A model generated the notes under the pieces. That model ran no database searches, was not told where the DNA came from, and saw only the letters and a list, made by a program, of their open reading frames with translations. A program made the translations under genes and the position numbers. Source: JAFMDF01 sp965222705 (GTDB lineage: Bacteria; Bacteroidota; Bacteroidia; Chitinophagales; Saprospiraceae). Taken from it: a DNA stretch of 64,000 nt. The stretch is from positions 117,469-181,468 of the forward strand of contig CBDCUO010000027.1 of NCBI GenBank assembly GCA_965222705.1. Direction: 5' to 3'. Shown here piece after piece: positions 15,771 through 23,559 of the stretch (the first letter of the stretch is position 1; every line of letters starts with the position of its first letter).

Positions 15771-17362
15771 TTAGAGTTTTGACAGAAAATGAGGTGGGCA
15801 AAAAAAAGGCAGAGTGCTTGCATTAGAAAAAGTGTGAAAAAGCAAAAAAAAATCTAAGCGAGCAATTCTGCCATGACATATTAGAGATGGACATAAATCG
15901 TTCCAAATCTCTAACAAACCTAATCATGGCTCTGTCCAGTTATCAGAAAGCTGATAGTTTAGTCCAAATAAGTGACAGTCCAGTATTTCATTATCAATTC
16001 TCTAGTATATTTAAACCAATACATCATTTGGCATATACAGAGAAAGGTTATGACTACCGAAAAGCGCAAATACTTGGACAATGTTTGAAATATGCAAAGC
16101 CGCAAAAACGAGTATTGTTACACACAGATGTTACCTCTTTGATAAAGGAACATTCCCCCACATTGGAAAATCGACAGCATGTCAAAAAATCCAATAATGT
16201 AATCAAGGGGAATAAACCTTTAGGAATAGGTTACCCATTATCAAGCATCAATTTATCGGCTGAATCTAAGTGGTCTTTACCCTTACAAAGAGGTAGAGTA
16301 CCTTTAGAACATACCGAAAGTAGTTATGCAGTGGAACAGATTAAGGCACTTTTGCCTACTTTGCTGCTGAGCTTGCAATATGATTTAATCATCAACACCA
16401 CAGACAGTAGTTATACTCATGCAGGCTATTTAAGTCCGCTTTATGAAGAAGATAACTTAGTCTGTATCAGTCGTTTTCGCTGTGGTTCAAAAGTTTTTAC
16501 ATCTGCTGCCGGGGATAATCCAAGAGGAACACCAAGAGTATATGAAGACTGTTTTTATTTGAGAAATCAGACCCGAATACATAAAGGTAAAGCTCCCAAA
16601 ACAGGTGAAGTTTATGAAAAAGAGCAAGTCACTATTTACGATTTACCTTGCTCAGAAGAACAACACTTTGAAACAACTACTAAAAAAGGCAGACCGATAA
16701 TTATCCAGCTTTATCGATGGAACGATTTAAAAATTCGTTCCAAAAATGGTCATTGTATGAAGCATAAACCATTTGATTTAGTAGGTGTCAAAGTAGTAGA
16801 TGCCGATACAGGAGCACTCGTTTTTAAAAGAGAAATGTTCTTCGGTATTTTCGGAAAAAGAAAAACCGAAATCTCTTTAGGGCAATCTTACTGGGATTAT
16901 CGGCATCGCTATGATATTGAACCGTCTTTTCGGTTCAATAAGCAAAAAATGTTCTTAGATAGTTATGATTGCGAGGATGTTCAGCATTTAGATAATTTTC
17001 TACTGATTAATCAATTAGCCAATTGGTTACTTTATGTAGCATCAGATGAAGTCGAATTTATCCCCAGAAAATGGGAACGGAATAAGGCTAATCCACCACC
17101 GAAACCTGATAAATTATCTATTGCTAAAACTCGTCGCTCAGCCGAAGGACTTTTTTTAACTTTTGACAAAGCACCCTTTTTGCCAAAACCTTCAAAAAAA
17201 GGAAAAGGCAATATCAAAAAGGAGCGACCACACTTTAAAGTGGTCAAAAAAGTTAAGAAAAAGCCTCCTGATAAATGATCTTTGGCTTCTTTAAGCCAAG
17301 TCATATTAACTTTATTTTTAACAGCTCCCCACTGAAAGGAGAGGAAGTTGTCAAAACTCTAA
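15771..17362 (+). mobile_element. Insertion sequence with 8-bp target duplication (IS701/IS4-like)
   Basis: A 1592-bp element bounded by 14-base inverted repeats TTAGAGTTTTGACA and TGTCAAAACTCTAA. It is flanked on both sides by ATAAGTAT (15763-15770 and 17363-17370), an 8-bp direct duplication. It contains one transposase gene. The complete ends and intact target copies indicate a recent insertion. Confidence 0.9.
15887..17278 (+). CDS. DDE transposase (IS701/NF041680-like)
   Basis: A 463-residue transposase. The N-terminal half has LLHTDVTSLIKEHSPTLENR (candidate first Asp) and INTTDSSYTHAGYL (candidate second Asp). The C-terminal part has QSYWDYRHRYDIEPSFRFNK (candidate Glu region) and a strongly basic tail. 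This layout matches the DDE superfamily endonucleases of the IS701/IS4 supergroup. The assignment to a precise family is from memory of the layout, not from a search. The gene is uninterrupted, and 96 percent of the distance between the inverted repeats is accounted for by it and its short flanks. Confidence 0.8.
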   Translation: MDINRSKSLTNLIMALSSYQKADSLVQISDSPVFHYQFSSIFKPIHHLAYTEKGYDYRKAQILGQCLKYAKPQKRVLLHTDVTSLIKEHSPTLENRQHVKKSNNVIKGNKPLGIGYPLSSINLSAESKWSLPLQRGRVPLEHTESSYAVEQIKALLPTLLLSLQYDLIINTTDSSYTHAGYLSPLYEEDNLVCISRFRCGSKVFTSAAGDNPRGTPRVYEDCFYLRNQTRIHKGKAPKTGEVYEKEQVTIYDLPCSEEQHFETTTKKGRPIIIQLYRWNDLKIRSKNGHCMKHKPFDLVGVKVVDADTGALVFKREMFFGIFGKRKTEISLGQSYWDYRHRYDIEPSFRFNKQKMFLDSYDCEDVQHLDNFLLINQLANWLLYVASDEVEFIPRKWERNKANPPPKPDKLSIAKTRRSAEGLFLTFDKAPFLPKPSKKGKGNIKKERPHFKVVKKVKKKPPDK

Positions 17363-17382
17363 ATAAGTATAAACCATATAAA

Positions 17383-17566
17383 TAAGTAGGTAAACAAATA
17401 TATCCGACACTTTCTGACGGACTCTTTTTCCGATATACTGCGTTAAAAAATAGTTCCATAACTCGGCTATCCTGCCTGGCGGCTCGACAGGTGCAAAGAT
17501 TTTTTGCCTTGTCTATCAAAAAAATAGCCTCGTCAAAAGTGACGTTTATATCTGTCCACCTACTTA
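17383..17566. repeat. MITE-like inverted-repeat element
   Basis: Imperfect terminal inverted repeats begin TAAGTAGGTAAACAAATAT (17383 onward) and end ATATCTGTCCACCTACTTA (17547-17566). They enclose about 140 bases with no credible gene. It lies just after the IS target duplication and upstream of the catabolic island, where it could affect transcription. No target duplication was identified. Confidence 0.5.
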
Positions 17567-17717
17567 GTCAATTTTTAGCCTTATTGCCATTTTCCTTTTA
17601 ACAGTTTTGTTTGAAAACGAATTAAATTCCAAATACGATAGAATCATTCCTTTTCTGACTTTAGTTTATATAAAGCAGGCTGTATTTTGATGGCCGTTCT
17701 AAAAAAATCAAAACAAA

Positions 17718-18977
17718 ATGGGTAATACTATTTCTAGCTTTCGAAGCAATATTCAATCACATATTGAAAAACAACTTAATGACTGGATGAATGACAAAGC
17801 CGATATTGTACGGCAGAATTACTATGAAATCCCTGTAGTTGCTTCCTCTTTGATTGTTCCAAGACAGGGAAAAATAAGAGCATTTGAGGAAGTCATTGAC
17901 AATGAAGCCTTGTTTAATACAAGTGTTTCCGATGTGGAGGGTAATACTATTTCCATGAAAGAAGCCATAGACCTATTTAATGTGGATGCCATTTTGGTGC
18001 ATCACAATAATAAAATAAGGGCGAAGTATTTTACAGAAAAGAAGTACGAGCATATTCCCCACCTACTCCAATCCGTCACCAAATCCCTCGTTGGCATAGC
18101 CTACTCCATTGCAGTGGACAAAGGAGTGGTGAACCCGCAAAAGCAAGTTGTTGACTATTTGCCCGAAGTGGCTGGCAGTATGTACGAAGATGCCACCGTT
18201 CAGCAATTGGCGGATATGCGGGTGAATACCCCTTGTAATGATTTCTATTCCTTCAAACATGAGAAGTATCCTACAGGAGATTCCTTTGAACTACTGGAGC
18301 TGTCAAAATCTACGATGTATAGCGGTTGGTTATGTGATACACCCATAATGGATTTTGTACAAAAGTACGTTCCAAAAGGCGAACAAAGTTTAATAAAGGG
18401 GCATGGTGCTACTTTTAATTATTTTTCTTTAGATACAATTTTGATGGCTTTTGTTTTGGAGGCAGCTACGGATGAACCTTTTCATGAGTTCTTTGGCAGG
18501 GAAGTATATGCTAAAATAGGAGCTGCTCACGATGCTCTATTTACTATCAACAGATTTGGAGAGCCAACAGGCGGAGAAGGAGGGATGTGCATAACAGCTT
18601 TCGATATGTTGCGAATCGCAAAAGCATTGCAGGATAAGATTTTTGATTCACCATCTTTATACAATCAAATTAATGAGTTGCGAGAAGATACTAGAATTGG
18701 TAAAGGGCAGACCAATATGGAAGCATTTGAGGACTATTTGAATGTTTATAGGGAATATGGAATGAGCCATTATAGTAATTATTTTTATCTCGCAAAAAAT
18801 CCTCACAATCAGGTTCGCATGAATTTAATGATAGGCATTTATGGTCAAGTGGTAATGTATAGTTTAGAGGACGACTTTATATATGTGGGACAGTCTTCTT
18901 ATAATATATCTACCGCACCGCCAATTATCGCTCATGTTGAAGCTGCTTATCAATTACATCATCAATTAACAAAATAA
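17718..18977 (+). CDS. Beta-lactamase-fold serine hydrolase
   Basis: A 419-residue serine hydrolase of the class C beta-lactamase/EstB/6-aminohexanoate-dimer-hydrolase superfamily. The SxxK motif is SVTKS (S119, K122), followed by GIAYSIAVDKGVVNPQKQV and QQLADMRVN. A Tyr in the FNYFSLDT segment is the likely second-motif residue. There is no signal peptide, so it is probably cytosolic. It ends 3 bases before the P450 start and opens the plus-strand island, implying co-transcription. Likely substrate: an ester or amide in the pathway. A link to amide hydrolysis would fit the later aminotransferase and ureohydrolase genes but is inference. Confidence 0.85.
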   Translation: MGNTISSFRSNIQSHIEKQLNDWMNDKADIVRQNYYEIPVVASSLIVPRQGKIRAFEEVIDNEALFNTSVSDVEGNTISMKEAIDLFNVDAILVHHNNKIRAKYFTEKKYEHIPHLLQSVTKSLVGIAYSIAVDKGVVNPQKQVVDYLPEVAGSMYEDATVQQLADMRVNTPCNDFYSFKHEKYPTGDSFELLELSKSTMYSGWLCDTPIMDFVQKYVPKGEQSLIKGHGATFNYFSLDTILMAFVLEAATDEPFHEFFGREVYAKIGAAHDALFTINRFGEPTGGEGGMCITAFDMLRIAKALQDKIFDSPSLYNQINELREDTRIGKGQTNMEAFEDYLNVYREYGMSHYSNYFYLAKNPHNQVRMNLMIGIYGQVVMYSLEDDFIYVGQSSYNISTAPPIIAHVEAAYQLHHQLTK

Positions 18978-18980
18978 ATT

Positions 18981-20189
18981 ATGATAACCTTAGCCACCGG
19001 CAAAGATTTTGAATTTAATCCCTTAGACCCTGAGTATTTTTCCAATCCCCGTTCGGTAGTTAGAAGAGTAAGGGATAAATGCCGTGCTTATTTGCACGAC
19101 CAAGGAAGTATTTCTTTTTTTTACTATGACGATATTAAAACCATTACAGGTGATTGGAAAACCTTTTCAAGCGAAGCTGACCCTGCTAATAAAGGTGTCG
19201 CTAATCCAAAAAATATTCCATTGGTATTTGAAGACCCGCCAATCCATGATTTTCATCGGGCCATTGTCAATCATCTCTTTACACCAGGAGAAGTACGCAA
19301 ACAAGAAGCAATTATCCAACAATATGTGGATGAAATTATTGATGAAGTGATTGATAAAAAGGAATTTGATGCAGTAGAAGATTTTGCTGGAAAAATAACG
19401 ACTCGAATGATTGCCTTACTGTTGGGCATCCCCGAAAAAGGATTGGAAGAAGTGCGTTATTGGACAAAAGTTTATTCTCATAATGATAGTTTCTTTCTGT
19501 TCTTACCACCTGACCACCCAAAAGTTATTCAAACCAAAAAGGAGTTTGACCGAATGATGCGGGATATGCCCAAATTTTTTGAATCGGTTATAGATGAGCA
19601 TATTGCCCATCCTGAAAAGTATGATGATATACTGACCGTTTTGATTAATGCTGGACTCTCTCGACTGACCCTCAATGCTTTTTGTGTGCTGATATTAACC
19701 GCTGGTAACGATACCACCGCTAATTTAATTAGCAATGGTATTCGGCTTTTGATTGATTATCCAGACCAACAACAAAAACTAAGAGAAGACCCGAAACTAA
19801 TAAGAAGGGCTATTGAAGAGATTGTACGATTTATGCCATCTATCCGATTTGGCTCTCGTAGAGCGACTAAAGATACGGAAGTAAATGGTGTGCCCGTCAA
19901 AAAAAATCAATGGGTCAATGTATAGTGGATTGCTGGAAATATGGACACTCAAGTTTGTGAAAATCCTCACGACTTTGATGTTACCAGAAAACCAACCCGA
20001 CATATTTCTTTTGCACATGGCTTACATTCTTGTTTGGGAAATGCCTTGGCGAGGGCAGAAGCCAGAGTTACCCTTCAACGAATTTTGGAACGGACAAAAG
20101 ATATTGTGCGAGTCAGAGAAGAAATTCCTCCTTTGGAAGCAATTAGTTATAATGGCGTAGCACATCATTGGATTCAGTTTGTTACTTAA
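18981..20189 (+). pseudogene. Cytochrome P450 with in-frame TAG
   Basis: A P450 of about 402 codons that would hydroxylate a small organic substrate using the ferredoxin and reductase encoded next to it. Hallmarks are the I-helix LTAGNDTTANLI, the K-helix EEIVRF (ExxR), the beta region GVPVKKNQWVNV and the heme-binding loop FAHGLHSCLGNALARAE with the Cys ligand. A TAG at 19923-19925 interrupts the frame. The reading phase is unchanged and continues with WIAGNMDTQVCENPHDFDVTR, exactly where a P450 should. A single base change from a Tyr codon explains it. The 314-residue product would lack heme binding. True nonsense mutation, suppression or sequencing error are the options. Confidence 0.85.
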
Positions 20190-20212
20190 TTATCCACTAA
20201 AAACTATTTTCA

Positions 20213-21427
20213 ATGAAAAACGCAATCATCATAGGCGCCAGTCATGCCGCAGCGCAATTGGTCGTCCGACTTTATAAAGAAGGTTGGGATGGAACGATAA
20301 TGCTTGTAGGGGAAGAACCGTACCTCCCTTATCATCGTCCTCCTTTGTCCAAAGCATTATTGGCTGGAGAAAAGACGGAAGAACAAATCTTAATTCGTCC
20401 AAAAGCACAGTATGAGAAAATCGGCGTTATTCTAAAACTTGGAAGAAGAGCAATAGCCATCAATCGGAATGATAAAACAATCACTTTGGATAATGGAGAA
20501 CAATTGGCTTATGATAAACTGGCACTCACGGTAGGTGCAAGGGTGCGTAAGATTAATATCCCTGGTTCAGCGTTAGGTAATATTTTCTATCTGAGAAATA
20601 TTGCGGACGTTCATCAAATAAAAGTACAAATTCCTAACAGTAAAAAAGCGGTCATTATTGGTGGTGGCTATATTGGTTTGGAAGCTGCCGCTGTCTTACG
20701 AAAATTAGGTCTTGAAGTAACTGTTCTCGAAATGATGGACAGGGTTTTACAACGAGTAACCACACCAGAGGTATCCGCTTTTTATACCAGAATTCATCGA
20801 GAGGAAGGCGTTTCTATTTATACTCAAACGGGCGCAACGGCTTTTGAAGGAAATACAAAAGTGCAAAAAGTGGTCTGTACGGACGGACAAACTTTTGAAG
20901 CAGATTTTGTAGTAGTTGGTATTGGCGTTATTCCAAATACAGAACTGGCAAAACAAACAGGATTGACCGTCCAAAATGGAATTGTCGTAGATAAATATGC
21001 CTCCACTTCCGACCCTGATATCGTGGCTGCTGGTGATTGCACTTTCCATCCCAATGCATTATTAAATTGCTCCCTTCGATTGGAAAGTGTACAAAATGCT
21101 TCTGACCAGGCTACTACGGCGGCGGCTACTATCTGCGGTAAAGAAAAACCCTATCAGGCATATCCTTGGTTTTGGTCAGACCAATATGATGTGAATCTGC
21201 AAATCGCTGGTTTGAATAAAGACTATGACCAAGTACTTATTAGAGGTAACGCTTTGACGGGCAGAAAATTTATTGCTTTTTATTTAAAAAAAGGAAAACT
21301 AATCGCTGCGGATTGCATCAATTCTAAAAAGGAATATATGTTCACTCGCCGATTATTAGATAAAGGAATTACCCCAACTATAGCCCAATTAAAAGACGAA
21401 GATTTTGATTTAAAAACTTTATTATAA
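20213..21427 (+). CDS. Ferredoxin reductase (FAD, NAD(P)H-dependent)
   Basis: A 404-residue flavoprotein of the putidaredoxin/rhodocoxin reductase family, which moves electrons from NAD(P)H to the 2Fe-2S ferredoxin. It has an N-terminal FAD-binding AIIIGASHAAAQLV, then YLPYHRPPLSKALLAG (flavin contact), the NAD-binding KAVIIGGGYIGLEAAAVL at the centre, ATG-type TVGARVRKI and the second FAD site VAAGDCTFHPN. The C-terminal reductase-specific domain is present. It lies 23 bases after the P450 and 10 before the ferredoxin gene. Together they form a complete class I P450 electron-transfer set. Confidence 0.93.
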   Translation: MKNAIIIGASHAAAQLVVRLYKEGWDGTIMLVGEEPYLPYHRPPLSKALLAGEKTEEQILIRPKAQYEKIGVILKLGRRAIAINRNDKTITLDNGEQLAYDKLALTVGARVRKINIPGSALGNIFYLRNIADVHQIKVQIPNSKKAVIIGGGYIGLEAAAVLRKLGLEVTVLEMMDRVLQRVTTPEVSAFYTRIHREEGVSIYTQTGATAFEGNTKVQKVVCTDGQTFEADFVVVGIGVIPNTELAKQTGLTVQNGIVVDKYASTSDPDIVAAGDCTFHPNALLNCSLRLESVQNASDQATTAAATICGKEKPYQAYPWFWSDQYDVNLQIAGLNKDYDQVLIRGNALTGRKFIAFYLKKGKLIAADCINSKKEYMFTRRLLDKGITPTIAQLKDEDFDLKTLL

Positions 21428-21437
21428 AAACAAGAAA

Positions 21438-21758
21438 ATGGCAAAAATAACTTATATCGAATTTGACGAAACCCGTCATGAAGTTGAAGTCGAAAATGGC
21501 AAATCTCTAATGGAAGGAGCCGTTGATAATATGATTGATGGCATCATAGCCGAATGTGGTGGCAACTGTAATTGTGCTACTTGTCACGTATATGTTGATG
21601 AGGAATGGGCGAATAAATTATCTGCTCCAACGGAAGAAGAAAAAGAAATGTTGGAAGGAGCAGCAGAACCACAAGAAAATAGTCGTTTGAGTTGCCAAAT
21701 AAAAGCGACGGATGAGTTGGATGGTTTAGTTGTTCATATACCCGAATTTCAATTTTAA
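21438..21758 (+). CDS. 2Fe-2S ferredoxin, adrenodoxin/putidaredoxin type
   Basis: A 106-residue ferredoxin with the Cys spacing C40-x5-C46-x2-C49 (in AECGGNCNCATCHVYV) and a fourth ligand C86 in RLSCQIKATDELDGL. C44 is an extra, non-ligand cysteine. This spacing marks the vertebrate/putidaredoxin-type ferredoxins that serve P450s, not plant-type ferredoxins. The acidic surface segment EEEKEMLEGAAEP is the usual partner-docking region. It is located directly between the reductase and the SDR gene with minimal spacing, so it is the dedicated electron carrier of the island. Confidence 0.95.
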   Translation: MAKITYIEFDETRHEVEVENGKSLMEGAVDNMIDGIIAECGGNCNCATCHVYVDEEWANKLSAPTEEEKEMLEGAAEPQENSRLSCQIKATDELDGLVVHIPEFQF

Positions 21759-21761
21759 TCT

Positions 21762-22511
21762 ATGTTTTCATTAAAAAATAAAAGTACGTTCATTTTCGGC
21801 GGTGCTACGGGCATTGGTTTAGCAGTCGTCAAACGATTTATTGCCGCAGGAGCAAAGGTAATGGTAGCAGATATTCATAAAGGGGAGCTGGAAAAGCTGG
21901 GTGTCATATATACTAAAGCAGATGTTTCCGATGAGGCACAAGTTGCCGCAGCATTTGAATTGGCAGAGCAAAAAATGGGGAAGCTGGATGTTATCATTAA
22001 CAATGTAGGAATCATGTTGGGAGAGGGTGCATTTGAGGAATACCCGACCGCTTCATTTGAAAAAATGATAGAAGTAAATATGAAAGGCGTGTTTTATGGG
22101 TTGAAATATGCACCTCGCCATATAAAGGATAGAGGCGCAATAATCAATACGGCTTCTCAAATTGCCTTTACTAAAATTCCAGGTGCTGGCTCCTATGCAG
22201 CGACTAAAGCAGCAGTTGTCAGTATGACCAAAACGGCTGCACTCGAACTCGCCCCTCGTAAAATAAGGGTAAACGGCATAGCACCAACCATAGTAGATAC
22301 GCCATTTTATGAAAGTATGAGCGAAGAAGACCTGAATCTCTGCAAAAACAATATTCCTTTAGGGCGAGTAAGTGTACCCAGCGATTTAGCAGGGGCTTAT
22401 CATTTTTTAGCAGCAGAAGAAAGCACATTTATTACAGGGCAAATTCTACATGTAAATGGCGGTTGGACGGCTGGACTGAGTTATGCGTTATTGGAAAAAA
22501 CAACACAATAA
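21762..22511 (+). CDS. SDR family oxidoreductase
   Basis: A 249-residue classical short-chain dehydrogenase. The cofactor loop is GGATGIGLAVV (canonical TGxxxGIG with Gly for Thr). Other signs are NNVG, the catalytic serine region IINTASQIAF and YAATKAA with the Tyr and Lys of the catalytic triad. The C-terminal ITGQILHVNGGW is typical. The acidic residue after the second beta strand (VADIHKGEL) suggests NAD(H) preference. It starts 3 bases after the ferredoxin stop. In the pathway it probably oxidises the alcohol generated by the P450 to a ketone or aldehyde. The substrate is not determinable. Confidence 0.92.
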   Translation: MFSLKNKSTFIFGGATGIGLAVVKRFIAAGAKVMVADIHKGELEKLGVIYTKADVSDEAQVAAAFELAEQKMGKLDVIINNVGIMLGEGAFEEYPTASFEKMIEVNMKGVFYGLKYAPRHIKDRGAIINTASQIAFTKIPGAGSYAATKAAVVSMTKTAALELAPRKIRVNGIAPTIVDTPFYESMSEEDLNLCKNNIPLGRVSVPSDLAGAYHFLAAEESTFITGQILHVNGGWTAGLSYALLEKTTQ

Positions 22512-22520
22512 AAAATAAAA

Positions 22521-23459
22521 ATGAGTAGCTACTTACCTCCACATATCAGTAAAGAAGCGCAGGAATTTCTTAAAAGTTTTCCTCCTTTTGAACTCGTTGA
22601 GCCTTTACAACCTGATGATATTGCTGGTTGGGAAGCCATGCGAGCAGCTTTGCATCCAATATGGCAATCCTTCATAGAGGGTTTGGAATTTGAGTATAAA
22701 TTGACAGATACCACTATTGGAAATATTCCTTGCGTTTGGATGGAAACACTAAACACAAAGACCCCTGACAAAATTTTGTACTATCTTTATTCAGGTTCTT
22801 ATTGTTTAGGTGAGCCAAAAGTAAATGCCGCTTTACCTTTACAAATTGCTCATACTACTGGTATTAAAGTATTGGCTGTTAACTATCGAAAAGCTCCAGA
22901 ATATCCCTATCCTGCTGGCTTGGATGATGTGGTTAATGTCTATAAAAATTTATTAAAACAAGGCTATTCTCCTAAAAACATTGCTTGGTTCGGAGATTCG
23001 GCTGGTGGTGGATTGACCGCTGCTGGAATCATGCGATTAAAAACAGAACAAATTCCCTTACCTGCTGCCATAGGATTAATTTCTCCTTGGGCGGACCTGA
23101 CTGGTATAGGCGACACCTATCATACTCTTTCACAAAAAGACCCGATGTTGTATAGCTGGGAAGCCATGATAGAAGCTGTTTGGGCTTATTGCGGCAATAA
23201 GGATGCTTCCAACCCTTTAGTTTCTCCTGTTTATGGCAATTTTAAAGACTTCCCTCCCCTGCTCATTCAGGCAGGAACTAAAGAAATTTTATTGAGTGAT
23301 GCTATTCGATTATATCAAAAAGCGAAAGCAGCAGGAGTGGAGGTTCATTTGGATATATGGGATGGGATGTGGCATGTTTTTCAGGCATTGCCACAAGTAC
23401 CAGAAGCACAACAGGCTTGTCGGGAGATGGGAGTATTTTTAAAGAGACACCTATCTTAA
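22521..23459 (+). CDS. Alpha/beta hydrolase fold-3 (HSL family)
   Basis: A 312-residue carboxylesterase-like hydrolase of the hormone-sensitive-lipase family. The nucleophile elbow is GDSAGGGLTAAG. The acid is probably Asp in TKEILLSDAIRLYQKA, and the histidine is in WDGMWHVFQALPQ. The oxyanion-hole motif normally written HGGG is changed to YLYSGSYCLGEP, so the conserved His-Gly-Gly is missing while the catalytic triad is kept. It lies 9 bases after the SDR gene and in the same operon. It would cleave an ester, possibly one formed by a Baeyer-Villiger-like step or supplied with the substrate. The altered oxyanion motif makes the activity less certain. Confidence 0.88.
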   Translation: MSSYLPPHISKEAQEFLKSFPPFELVEPLQPDDIAGWEAMRAALHPIWQSFIEGLEFEYKLTDTTIGNIPCVWMETLNTKTPDKILYYLYSGSYCLGEPKVNAALPLQIAHTTGIKVLAVNYRKAPEYPYPAGLDDVVNVYKNLLKQGYSPKNIAWFGDSAGGGLTAAGIMRLKTEQIPLPAAIGLISPWADLTGIGDTYHTLSQKDPMLYSWEAMIEAVWAYCGNKDASNPLVSPVYGNFKDFPPLLIQAGTKEILLSDAIRLYQKAKAAGVEVHLDIWDGMWHVFQALPQVPEAQQACREMGVFLKRHLS

Positions 23460-23559
23460 CATTGATTCTTTTTCTGCCAAAAGTCCTTCCTTTACTGCTA
23501 TTTTATTTGTAGTAGAATGGAGAATTTTGAATAAATTTTTTTAAAAAAATAATATAAAA

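Noticed and set aside
17301..17519. 72-codon minus-strand frame overlapping the right end of the second IS.
   Set aside because: It crosses the IS boundary and the target duplication, so it cannot be an old gene.
19923..19925. Possible reassignment of TAG to an amino acid.
   Set aside because: TAG ends several normal genes in the window (for example at 1168 and 11773), so general reassignment is unlikely.
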